Below, in pieces: positions 9,133-16,291 of a stretch of DNA of 64,000 nt. Location: contig NZ_CP102409.1 of the NCBI RefSeq assembly GCF_024628725.1, positions 2,203,001 through 2,267,000 of the forward strand. Direction: 5' to 3'. Below the pieces are notes generated by a model. That model was not told the origin of the DNA. It did no database searches and saw only the letters and a list, made by a program, of their open reading frames with translations. The translations under genes and the position numbers were made by a program. The DNA is from Ruegeria sp. YS9 (GTDB taxonomy: Bacteria > Pseudomonadota > Alphaproteobacteria > Rhodobacterales > Rhodobacteraceae). Within the stretch, counting starts at the first letter, position 1. The number at the start of each line of letters is the position of its first letter.

Positions 9133-9172
9133 ACAGCCAGCAAAACCATCGAGAATACAGAAAGGACAAGTT

Positions 9173-9382
9173 ATGACGCAACTCGCAATCCATAATCCCT
9201 GCAAACCGGCCAAACGTTCTTTGGTGTCCCTGATCTCTCAAGCGTTCGAACTGTCCAGACAGCGGCGAAAGCTGGCACAGCTGGATGCCGCCATGCTGGA
9301 CGATATCGGTCTGACCCGCGAGGAAGCAACCTCAGAAGCAGAACGCTTCTTCTGGGATGCACCTCAATTCTGGAAAAGGTGA
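9173..9382 (+). CDS. DUF1127 (YjiS-like) small protein
   Basis: This 69-aa protein has a basic N-terminal half and the DUF1127 core RRKLAQLDAAMLDDIGLTRE followed by EATSEAERFFWDAP. DUF1127 proteins are small arginine-rich proteins of proteobacteria. Some affect RNA turnover and phosphate or C4 metabolism in Agrobacterium and Rhodobacter, but a general function is not settled. The AAAGGA ribosome site precedes ATG 9173. It may be controlled by the divergent LysR protein. Confidence 0.85.
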   Translation: MTQLAIHNPCKPAKRSLVSLISQAFELSRQRRKLAQLDAAMLDDIGLTREEATSEAERFFWDAPQFWKR

Positions 9383-9566
9383 CTGTGACTCTCATATTTT
9401 TATGGCGATGGGCGACGTCGAGTCGCCTGTTGGCATTTTTGTTGCGTGTTTTAGTCGGTTTTCCCGCGGAATCTCTTGAAACACAGCCCCTTGTTGCCGA
9501 TATTTAGATGGAAAACCGCCCCGCTCTGCCGGGGCGCTCTAACTTGACGACTAGGGAGACCCTTTG

Positions 9567-10346
9567 ATGGCACAATTCGACACGATCCGGACGGCATCCG
9601 GCGCGCGCGCCGCCGAGATTGATCAGGGCCTGCGCGCCCACATGAACAAAGTCTACGGCACAATGTCCGTCGGCATGCTGATCACTGCACTGGCGGCATG
9701 GGCTATTGCCGGTCTGGCAGTAACCAGCGATCCAAGCAACGCGGTCGCACAGATCGGCGCAGATCGCTATCTGACCAGCCTGGGTGGCGCGCTGTTCCTG
9801 TCGCCGCTGAAATGGGTGGTCATGTTTGCGCCGCTGGCCTTTATCCTATTTGGCTGGGGTGCCCTGATGCGCCGCGGCTCAGCCGCGACAGTTCAGCTTG
9901 GCTTCTTCGTCTTTGCCGCGGTGATGGGCATCTCGATGAGCTCGATCTTCATGATCTTCACGCCCTACTCGATTACCCAGACCTTCCTGGTGACGGCAAT
10001 CGCCTTTGCTGGCCTCAGCCTTTATGGCTATACCACAAAGCGAAACCTCAGCGGAATGGGCACCTTCTTCATGATGGGTGTGATTGGTCTGCTGGTTGCA
10101 ATGATCATCAACCTGTTTCTGCAATCCGGCGTGATGATGCTGGCCATCTCGGCGATTGGCATCCTGATCTTTGCCGGTCTGACCGCGTTCTACACGCAGG
10201 ACATCAAGAACACATACGTCGCCCATGCTGCGCATGGCGATCAGGAATGGCTGGACAAAGCGGCCTTTGACGGCGCGCTGAGCCTGTACATCTCGTTCCT
10301 GAACATGTTCCAGTTCCTGCTGATGTTCATGGGCCAGCAGGAATAG
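9567..10346 (+). CDS. Bax inhibitor-1/YccA family membrane protein
   Basis: This 259-aa protein has about seven hydrophobic segments starting near residue 30 (MSVGMLITALAAWAIAGLAV). The late signature FAGLTAFYTQDIK and the C-terminal ALSLYISFLNMFQFLLMFMG are typical of the BI-1/YccA/YbhL family, some of which conduct Ca2+ or guard FtsH. ATG 9567 lies after AGGGAG; a TTG three bases upstream was not used. A strong terminator follows. Confidence 0.92.
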   Translation: MAQFDTIRTASGARAAEIDQGLRAHMNKVYGTMSVGMLITALAAWAIAGLAVTSDPSNAVAQIGADRYLTSLGGALFLSPLKWVVMFAPLAFILFGWGALMRRGSAATVQLGFFVFAAVMGISMSSIFMIFTPYSITQTFLVTAIAFAGLSLYGYTTKRNLSGMGTFFMMGVIGLLVAMIINLFLQSGVMMLAISAIGILIFAGLTAFYTQDIKNTYVAHAAHGDQEWLDKAAFDGALSLYISFLNMFQFLLMFMGQQE

Positions 10347-10372
10347 CCCTTGTTGACACCTGAATTGGTTTG

Positions 10373-10401
10373 GGGCCGGTCATTGACCGGCCCTTTTCTT
10401 T
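10373..10401 (+). terminator. Rho-independent terminator after the BI-1 gene
   Basis: GGGCCGGTC (10373-10381), a three-base loop and GACCGGCCC (10385-10393) are followed by TTTTCTTT. Confidence 0.85.
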
Positions 10402-10431
10402 GCGCGCCGGACTTCTTTTGCCCGGAAATGA

Positions 10432-10459
10432 AAAGCCCCGCCTGACAAGGCGGGGCTTT
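10432..10459. terminator. Bidirectional terminator between converging genes
   Basis: AAAGCCCCGCC (10432-10442) pairs with GGCGGGGCTTT (10449-10459). An A-run on one side and a T-run on the other let it serve the leftward lipoprotein gene as well. Confidence 0.8.
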
Positions 10460-10482
10460 CTGTTTCCGAAGCGTTTATGTGT

Positions 10483-10989
10483 TCAGCTACAGTTCAGCGG
10501 AATGGCAAAGCCCGAGCTCTTCTCGGATGTTCCCTTGCGGAAAACACCGCCAGCCGGCAGACAGCCGGTGAAACGCTCTGTTTCTTCCGCAAAGCCCACA
10601 CCGATCGAATTGTCGACTTTCACACTGTTGGAATGCGTGCGCAGCACACCAAACAAAGTGCCGTTCACACTGACGGTGCTGAGGAACAGGTTCGTGTCGC
10701 TCCCTTGCAATTGCACCGCAGTGTCCGGCGTCTGGCCGCCGTTGTCGATTGCAACCGATGCGACCTTGGAAGGATCCACCTCATCACTCAAAAGCGTGAC
10801 TGTCCGCAGTTCCGCCAGTTCTGCCGGAACGTTGGTCGCATCTGGCAAAAAGGCTACGGCTCCGGGTACGTCCGAAATCGTGCGTGGTTCGCCATCGATT
10901 CCAGTAAACCCGACACCTTCGCGGTTAAACGGGTCTTCACAGGCCGCTAGGGTTAGAACGGCAATTGTGGATAACAAGATTTTTTTCAT
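10483..10989 (-). CDS. Lipoprotein of unknown function
   Basis: This 168-aa protein begins with a lipoprotein signal MKKILLSTIAVLTLAAC, giving a lipidated cysteine at residue 17. The mature part is acidic and Thr/Val-rich, without a family I recognise. C-terminal features are GVGFAEETERFTGC and FAIPLNC, with two further cysteines that could form a disulfide. The frame is open further upstream to 11115, but the signal peptide fixes the start at ATG 10989. It is probably an envelope protein; no function is proposed. Confidence 0.75.
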   Translation of the reverse strand: MKKILLSTIAVLTLAACEDPFNREGVGFTGIDGEPRTISDVPGAVAFLPDATNVPAELAELRTVTLLSDEVDPSKVASVAIDNGGQTPDTAVQLQGSDTNLFLSTVSVNGTLFGVLRTHSNSVKVDNSIGVGFAEETERFTGCLPAGGVFRKGTSEKSSGFAIPLNCS

Positions 10990-11141
10990 GGCGGTCAACA
11001 TTTTGTGGCGGTTTGCTGAAGCGTACTTGCAGGTTCCCACAAAAAGCAAGCCGCAGGGGATGCGATTGTCCCAAACGCTGATGCGCCACTGCAACGGACT
11101 GCCCAGGCCTGCCACCCGCCGAAATCAGGAAACCGGAACTG

Positions 11142-11172
11142 AAAAAGGGCTCTGTGCACCAGAGCCCTTTTT
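11142..11172. terminator. Bidirectional terminator downstream of rpmG
   Basis: AAAAAGGGCTCTG (11142-11154) and CAGAGCCCTTTTT (11160-11172) pair perfectly over 13 bp around a five-base loop, with U-runs in both directions. Confidence 0.88.
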
Positions 11173-11197
11173 CGGAATTTCCAAATGGAATGGCAGA

Positions 11198-11365
11198 TTA
11201 CTTGATCTTGCCTTCCTTGTACTCGACATGCTTGCGAACGACCGGGTCGTATTTACGAATGGTCATTTTCTCGGTCATGGTGCGCGCGTTCTTCTTGGTC
11301 ACGTAGAAGTGGCCCGTGCCCGCGGTCGAGTTCAGACGGATCTTGATTGTCGTCGGCTTCGCCAT
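11198..11365 (-). CDS. rpmG: 50S ribosomal protein L33
   Basis: This 55-aa protein starts [18 protein letters not shown] and contains [15 protein letters not shown] and [14 protein letters not shown], the L33 family sequence. It lacks the CxxC pairs of the zinc-binding L33 form, so it is the zinc-independent type usual in alphaproteobacteria. The frame is open upstream, but ATG 11365 is preceded by AGGAG and gives the standard length. Confidence 0.97.
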   Translation of the reverse strand: MAKPTTIKIRLNSTAGTGHFYVTKKNARTMTEKMTIRKYDPVVRKHVEYKEGKIK

Positions 11366-11424
11366 GGTTATCTCCTGCGTCCGAAAAGGCAGGGGCCTTT
11401 CGGTTGAATTCCTATGAGCGTGCG

Positions 11425-11452
11425 CTTTTACGCGCTGCACCGGCCATGTCAA
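11425..11452 (-). promoter_or_regulatory. Predicted promoter of rpmG
   Basis: Leftward TTGACA (11447-11452) and TAAAAG (11425-11430) are separated by 16 bases, about 60 bp before the start codon. The -35 box is a perfect consensus. Confidence 0.6.
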
Positions 11453-11492
11453 GGCCAATCGGATGATACCGGCTCAGGAATCTGGTGCAGGT

Positions 11493-12200
11493 TCACCCGG
11501 GCAGGGTTGGCGCACCCATATAGGTGTGAATCTGGTCTCTTTCCGCGTCCGAAAGACCCAACGCGGTGGACAACTGCCGCAGATAGGACGCCTCGCGCGC
11601 GTTGTCCAGACGGATCGCAGCCAGGGATGTCGCATAGATCTGCGTCTTGAGCGGCGCACCAGAATCAGCCGCCAATCCCATGACGTCAATCGGTGCGTTC
11701 AGCTGCTCTTGCACGAATGCGCGCTCTTCCTCGCTGACGTCATCGCCCAATTCACCCAGAATGATTTCCTTTTCCTGCTCATCCAGTTCGCCATCCGCCT
11801 TGGCAGCTTGGATCATCGCCCGAAGCATCAGCTTCGCCTGCTCTTCCATCGCCGCACCCGCAGGCGTGCCGCCGAACACGGTTTCCATCATGTCACCCGT
11901 GTGTTGATTGGCCGTCTTGGCCGCCCCCTGCATGGCATTCAACAATCCACCCAATCCGGCAGCCCCGGCTGTGCTGCCGCCGATGCCCATCTTGCTCATC
12001 ATGTCCTGCAAGCCTGACGCGCCACCGGGCAGACCAAACTGTTCTGCCATTTTGCCCAGCTGATCCGCGCCGAAACCACCGCCGGCGCCTTGCATCTTGT
12101 CTTGCAGCCCAGCCATGCCGCCCATCTTCTGGTATTTTTCCATGCCCTTGGCCGCAGCAAAACCAATGGCAACGGACGCCAGCGTTTTCATAAAGCTCAT
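11493..12200 (-). CDS. DUF533/TerB-like domain protein
   Basis: This 235-aa protein has an N-terminal hydrophobic anchor (TLASVAIGFAAAKG), then a low-complexity Gly/Met/Gln-rich region to about residue 110. A C-terminal helical domain of the DUF533/TerB type follows, with the acidic pair ADGELDEQEKEII that resembles the TerB metal site. Similar proteins are annotated as inner-membrane proteins of unknown role (YebE type). ATG 12200 has GGGAGG seven bases upstream; a TTG two codons earlier is less likely. Confidence 0.82.
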   Translation of the reverse strand: MSFMKTLASVAIGFAAAKGMEKYQKMGGMAGLQDKMQGAGGGFGADQLGKMAEQFGLPGGASGLQDMMSKMGIGGSTAGAAGLGGLLNAMQGAAKTANQHTGDMMETVFGGTPAGAAMEEQAKLMLRAMIQAAKADGELDEQEKEIILGELGDDVSEEERAFVQEQLNAPIDVMGLAADSGAPLKTQIYATSLAAIRLDNAREASYLRQLSTALGLSDAERDQIHTYMGAPTLPG

Positions 12201-12340
12201 AATCAACCTCCCATATCTTCAAATTGGTTCCAAAAGCCTAACAGCCGAATGCAATCCCGAATACTGCGCTCAACCCCAGCGCGACTGACGTGCACCATAA
12301 CACCTGAAGAAGGCGTGTTATCCGGCATCATGTTTGTGCA

Positions 12341-12358
12341 TATCACGAATTCGTGATA
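12341..12358. promoter_or_regulatory. Perfect 18-bp palindrome in the DUF533/DUF1326 divergent gap
   Basis: TATCACGAATTCGTGATA is self-complementary over all 18 bases. It sits 141 bp before the DUF533 start and 110 bp before the DUF1326 start, as expected for a dimeric repressor or activator site. No regulator gene is adjacent. Confidence 0.55.
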
Positions 12359-12467
12359 AGTTCGCCCATCCAAGAAGCCGAATTCAGGCTCGAAGGCCGA
12401 GGCAGCGTGAATGGGGGCAACCTGCAACGAGCAGAGTTGTTCCACGCGACTTTTCTTGGGGGCTATC

Positions 12468-13103
12468 ATGACAGAATGGGCTATTCAGGCCGAAGAACTG
12501 GCCAATTGCAATTGCAATTTCGGTTGCCCGTGTCAGTTCAGCGTACTTCCGTCTCATGGAAACTGCGAGGCGGTTGTCGTTTTCGACATTCAAAGCGGTC
12601 ACTACGGTGACATTGATCTGGGCGGGCTTCGGGCGGCAGGGGTCTATCATTGGCCGGGACCAATTCATGAAGGCAACGGTCAGATGCAGCTGATCATTGA
12701 TGAAAGCGCAAAGGCTGACCAGCGGGCCGCGTTGCAAGCGATCATGACCGGTCAGGACACGGATGAAATGGCTACGTTCTGGTATGTCTTCAGCGCCATG
12801 GCGCCTTTGAAACATGAAACGCTGTTTGTTCCGATCGAGCTGGATTGGAACCGCGAAGAGCGCAGCGGATACGCCAAGGTTGCCGGGGTTTTCGATGTCG
12901 TGGTCAATCCGATCCCTCATATCGTCTCGGGCGCACCTCACCGCGCGTCGATACAATTGCCGAATGGCTTTGAATACCGCCATGCCGAGGCGGCATCGGG
13001 CAGTGCGACGACAACAGGCGGTCAGATCAGCCTGACCTTTGACGCGACGCACGCTCATCTGGCGCATCTGAACATCTCGGGCCATGGCGTCTTGGGCGCT
13101 TAG
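12468..13103 (+). CDS. DUF1326 domain protein, Cys-rich N-terminus
   Basis: This 211-aa protein has the N-terminal cluster NCNCNFGCPCQF (C14, C16, C20, C22), the DUF1326 hallmark, and probably binds a metal or forms disulfides. It has no signal peptide. The start at ATG 12468 places the cluster at its usual distance from the N-terminus. It is followed 13 bp later by a DUF2182 membrane protein; the two families commonly occur as neighbours, which suggests that they act together. Function is unknown. Confidence 0.85.
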   Translation: MTEWAIQAEELANCNCNFGCPCQFSVLPSHGNCEAVVVFDIQSGHYGDIDLGGLRAAGVYHWPGPIHEGNGQMQLIIDESAKADQRAALQAIMTGQDTDEMATFWYVFSAMAPLKHETLFVPIELDWNREERSGYAKVAGVFDVVVNPIPHIVSGAPHRASIQLPNGFEYRHAEAASGSATTTGGQISLTFDATHAHLAHLNISGHGVLGA

Positions 13104-13116
13104 GCAGAGAACCCCC

Positions 13117-13959
13117 ATGGCCAAACAGAACGCATCGCCCCGGGGCCGGACGGTTGAGCGGTTGCTGAGACAGGACAACGCGATTGTTCTGGGAAGCGTC
13201 CTTCTGATCATCCTCGGTGCAACCTGGTACACGATAGCCGGCGTCGGGATGAACATGTCCGCGGTCGAGATGACCCGGATGGCCGGCCCGGTCGGAGACC
13301 CCATGCAAATGGGCCCGGCAGCAGCGTGGAGCGCAAGCTATGCTTTGCTGATCTTTCTGATGTGGTGGGTCATGATGATCGCCATGATGACCCCGAGCGC
13401 TGCGCCTGCCGTTCTTCTGTTCATCGCGGTCAAGCGGACAGGGCCCGAAAAGCATCGGACGGTTGCGTTCAGCCTGTGGTTTTTATCCGGCTATCTGGTG
13501 GTCTGGGGGGCGCTCAGCCTGATTGCAACCGCATTGCAATGGGGGTTGGAACATGTCGGGCTGTCCGACGGGCGGATGATGACGATCAGCTCGGGCGTCT
13601 TCGCAGGAAGTATTCTGCTGGCGGCTGGCGCCTATCAGTTTTCAGGTTTGAAAAACGCATGCCTGCGCCACTGTCAAAGCCCCGCACGTTTCCTGGCCGA
13701 TCACAACCGGCCCGGAACATTCGGTGCATTCCGAACCGGTATCCTGCACGGCACGTATTGTCTGGGATGCTGCTGGGCACTGATGTTGCTGCTGTTCGTC
13801 GGTGGGATCATGAATCTCTACTGGATTGTCGGAATTGCCGCCTATGTCGCGCTGGAAAAACTCCTGCCCGGGGCCCGGTGGCTTGTGCCGGTGACAGGTT
13901 CTGCGCTGATCGGCGCTGGCCTTTGGTTCATCACGGCGCCGTTGTTTTCTGGCACCTGA
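13117..13959 (+). CDS. DUF2182 integral membrane protein, predicted metal-binding
   Basis: This 280-aa protein has about seven membrane segments. The family signature blocks are MWWVMMIAMMTPSAAP, LKNACLRHCQSP and GTYCLGCCWALMLLLFVGG. The Met-rich helix and the two cysteine/histidine clusters at membrane borders point to metal handling (copper or iron), which is inference. ATG 13117 is chosen because it leaves a short basic N-terminus; the upstream frame overlaps DUF1326. It forms an operon with DUF1326. Confidence 0.85.
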   Translation: MAKQNASPRGRTVERLLRQDNAIVLGSVLLIILGATWYTIAGVGMNMSAVEMTRMAGPVGDPMQMGPAAAWSASYALLIFLMWWVMMIAMMTPSAAPAVLLFIAVKRTGPEKHRTVAFSLWFLSGYLVVWGALSLIATALQWGLEHVGLSDGRMMTISSGVFAGSILLAAGAYQFSGLKNACLRHCQSPARFLADHNRPGTFGAFRTGILHGTYCLGCCWALMLLLFVGGIMNLYWIVGIAAYVALEKLLPGARWLVPVTGSALIGAGLWFITAPLFSGT

Positions 13960-14026
13960 TTTTCGACGGCCCCGGGGTCGGCTGACTTGAAGACCCAAAA
14001 ACGATTTGATGTAACAGGAGGTATCC

Positions 14027-14359
14027 ATGCCCATTTTCATTACTTACGCATCTTACTCGCAAGCCGGTGTCAAAGGCATGTTGCAAAAGCCCGAGAACCG
14101 CACCGGTCCGGTGAAGGCTCTGCTGGAAAAAGTAGGTGGCAGGTTGCTGTCCTTCTACATGACAACCGGCAGCAACGACGTGGTCGTGATCAGCGAAGCC
14201 CCTGATGGCACAGACGCCGTGGCCGTTGGCATGGCCGTCGCCGCATCGGGTGCAGTGACGAACATTGAAACCGTTCGCGCCTGGACCGCGGACGAGTTCA
14301 CGTCGATAACCGAAAAGGCGGCGGCGCTGACCGGCTCCTACACGCCGCCCGGAGGATAG
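14027..14359 (+). CDS. GYD domain-containing protein
   Basis: This 110-aa ferredoxin-fold alpha/beta barrel type protein contains MPIFITYASYSQAGVKGM, GGRLLSFYMTTGSNDVVV and AVTNIETVRAW, in the order found in GYD (PF08734) proteins. Function is unknown. It lies 67 bp after DUF2182 with its own AGGAGG ribosome site. Its stop almost abuts the 3' end of the opposing RNase P RNA. Confidence 0.82.
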   Translation: MPIFITYASYSQAGVKGMLQKPENRTGPVKALLEKVGGRLLSFYMTTGSNDVVVISEAPDGTDAVAVGMAVAASGAVTNIETVRAWTADEFTSITEKAAALTGSYTPPGG

Positions 14360-14365
14360 GAGGAT

Positions 14366-14768
14366 ACGCGCGGAGGACCTGTAAGCCGGATCTTGTTCCG
14401 GGGTTGCCCCCTTCGATGACCATTCCTCTAGGCCGTGCATTGCTGCATGGCTCAAGCTGCCAACCCGGTCCCTCTCGGCCAAGACGCGCTTAGCGGCGGT
14501 ATCGGCTTGCGCCGACCGGCCCGCGCGGGGACCCTATTTGGCATTGCTCCCGGTGGGGCTTGCCGTGCCGCCGCTGTTGCCAGCGGCGCGGTGGGCTCTT
14601 ACCCCACCGTTTCACCCTTACCCTTGACCGAAGTCGCAGGCGGTCTGATTTCTGTGGCGCTTTCCGTCGGGTTACCCCGCCCGGGCGTTACCCGGCACCG
14701 TTGTCTTGTGGAGTCCGGACTTTCCTCTCGGGCCTTGCGACCCCAGCGGCCATCCGGCCCTCCGCGCT
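14366..14768 (-). ncRNA. rnpB: RNase P RNA component
   Basis: Read leftward, the 5' part contains GAGGAAAGTCCGGACTCCAC, the universal core of bacterial RNase P RNA. The 3' part contains ACAAGATCCGGCTTACAGG. Helix P1 is visible as CGCGGAGGGCC (14756-14766) pairing with GGTCCTCCGCG (14369-14379) with one G-U pair, and this fixes the ends to within a few bases. The length of about 400 nt is that of A-type ribozymes, which process tRNA 5' ends. Short open frames over this region are spurious. Confidence 0.96.
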
Positions 14769-14811
14769 TGGGCTGGGTAGGCTCTGCGCCCGGCATCGTC
14801 AAGAGTGGAAA

Positions 14812-14881
14812 GGGGTTAAGGGGCCAGCCCCTTCTTGGCCTGCGGCCAATTCAACCCCGGGATATTTTCGGCCAGATGAAG
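14812..14881. repeat. Roseobacter-type intergenic repeat, copy A
   Basis: Two tandem hairpins (GGGGC-CA-GCCCC at 14820-14831 and TTGGCC-TGC-GGCCAA at 14835-14849) lead into CCCCGGGATATTTTCGGCCAGATGAAG, split here as CCCCGGGATATTTTC and GGCCAGATGAAG (14855-14881). A second copy with one base difference in the core is at 48699-48744. The repeat lies between the ampD stop and the 5' end of rnpB. Confidence 0.75.
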
Positions 14882-14887
14882 TGCGGA

Positions 14888-15565
14888 TCAGGAGTGCCGG
14901 ATCAACGGGGCGAGGTCGGCTTGCTGCAATGGCCCCCTGCCCCATGGGCGGTATCGAAGACGGACGGCATGCAACAGAGTTTCATTGTCTACATCAGCGC
15001 TGAAACCGGCGGCTTGAGCCAGATTTCGGAACTGGCCCTCTGATGCAGTTGGCAGACCAGCGGCATTTCCGCGGGGCGCGGCCAGCAAATTGCGCTCGAG
15101 CCGCGACCAGTCAAATCGCGGACCGGGGTCAAATTTGCGCCCGGGCGCCATGTCCGAATGGCCGATAACACCGTTTGGCAAGATGGCCCAACGGTGCATT
15201 ATCTGGCGCAACAGCTGTTCCAGCCGGTGCATCTGGGGTTCCGGGAACGCATGCTTGCCGGTGTTGTCCAACTCGATGCCAATGGAACGAGAGTTGATGT
15301 CGGTCTGACCGTGCCATTCTCCGGCACCCGCATGCCAAGCGCGGTGCTCTTCACGCACCATCTGCCACAGCGTGCCATCATTGCCGATCAGGTAGTGGGC
15401 CGAGACCTCGGCCTTTGGGTCGCACAGACGATCCAGAGCCGCCTGCGCGCTGTCCATCGCCGTGTAGTGGATCACGATCAAAGACGGCGTCAGACCACCC
15501 CGGCGTTCGCCGAAATTTGGCGACGGATGCCAGATCGGGCTCAGGGCGTCAGTTGCTGACGGCAC
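14888..15565 (-). CDS. ampD: N-acetylmuramoyl-L-alanine amidase, AmpD type
   Basis: This 225-aa Amidase_2 enzyme cleaves 1,6-anhydro-MurNAc peptides in peptidoglycan recycling. The zinc ligands are the histidine in VIHYTAMDS, the histidine in GHSDMAPGRKFDPG and the acid in the same block; SIGIELDN is also present. The start is uncertain. GTG 15565 leaves 11 residues before IWHPSPNFG, as is usual, and overlaps the end of the upstream lipoprotein gene. ATG 15598 and 15610 are alternatives. There is no signal peptide, so it is cytoplasmic. Confidence 0.85.
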   Translation of the reverse strand: MPSATDALSPIWHPSPNFGERRGGLTPSLIVIHYTAMDSAQAALDRLCDPKAEVSAHYLIGNDGTLWQMVREEHRAWHAGAGEWHGQTDINSRSIGIELDNTGKHAFPEPQMHRLEQLLRQIMHRWAILPNGVIGHSDMAPGRKFDPGPRFDWSRLERNLLAAPRGNAAGLPTASEGQFRNLAQAAGFSADVDNETLLHAVRLRYRPWGRGPLQQADLAPLIRHS

Positions 15566-16253
15566 TGCGGAACGGGCTTGGGTCCCAGCCACATGCATAG
15601 CCGTCACCATCCGGGTCCAGACCTTTGCGATCACGCTGGGGGCCGCCATTGGACAGAAACTCGATCTGAGCCTGATCGGGGGATGGGAATTGCGCGCAGT
15701 TCCTCTGAGCCTTGGCCTGAAGGTTGAAGCCCGAGCGGCTGTAGAGTTGGGTGCCGACGGGATTGGACGTGCTCAACGCGTATTGCACGATGTTTGTCTG
15801 GCCGCTCGCCGTACGCTCGGGCACTGCCGTAGGGGCCACGATTTCGTAGGTCTGGCGGTTCTGCTCGATCCGGGCGGCGTCGGATTCGATGCTGCGGCGT
15901 TCGGACACGGCAGAAAAATCCTGTTCATCCGAAATCGCACCAGTGTTCGCCACCGGAACCGCCGTAGCAGCGGCTGGGTCTTGGCCAGATGTGCTGGCCA
16001 ATGCCGCCGCGGCCTGGTTGGCGATATCCGCGTTTTCACCCGTCGCAACAGTCGCCGCAACCGGGGCGCCCAGCGGTTGTTGTGACACATCGACCGGAGC
16101 CAGCAGAGGGTTGCCGACCGCACCCTGACCTGCCAGTTGAGATTCTCGCTGCGCCTGGTATTCAGGCGTGTTGAAACCTGTGCTGGTCAGCGGCGCGACA
16201 TCTGTGCATGCAGCTGCCAGTGCAAGAGCGGGCACCAAAAGCAAAACGCGCAT
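15549..16253 (-). CDS. Excalibur calcium-binding domain lipoprotein
   Basis: This 234-aa protein has a lipobox signal MRVLLLVPALALAAAC (Cys16). A long Ala/Gln/Val-rich low-complexity region (about residues 30-135) follows. The C-terminal Excalibur domain carries NCAQFPSPDQAQIEFL, then DPDGDGYACGWDP, an EF-hand-like calcium loop. It is fourth in the leftward order gatC-gatA-this-ampD and overlaps ampD by 17 bases if the GTG start of ampD is right. It is probably an envelope-anchored protein. The calcium role is from the family, not shown here. Confidence 0.85.
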   Translation of the reverse strand: MRVLLLVPALALAAACTDVAPLTSTGFNTPEYQAQRESQLAGQGAVGNPLLAPVDVSQQPLGAPVAATVATGENADIANQAAAALASTSGQDPAAATAVPVANTGAISDEQDFSAVSERRSIESDAARIEQNRQTYEIVAPTAVPERTASGQTNIVQYALSTSNPVGTQLYSRSGFNLQAKAQRNCAQFPSPDQAQIEFLSNGGPQRDRKGLDPDGDGYACGWDPSPFRSAVSN

Positions 16254-16291
16254 TGTTTGGCTCCGTGTCTAGTGCTTCAGTTGCCCGAGGC

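Noticed and set aside
9411..9432. Hairpin GGCGAC-GTCGA-GTCGCC as terminator of the DUF1127 gene
   Set aside because: The stem is only 6 bp and the T-run begins several bases after it, so it was not listed as a terminator.
14435..15043. Open frames across the RNase P RNA region
   Set aside because: The RNA core motifs and P1 helix explain this sequence; the frames are Pro/Arg/Gly-rich and lack starts with ribosome sites.
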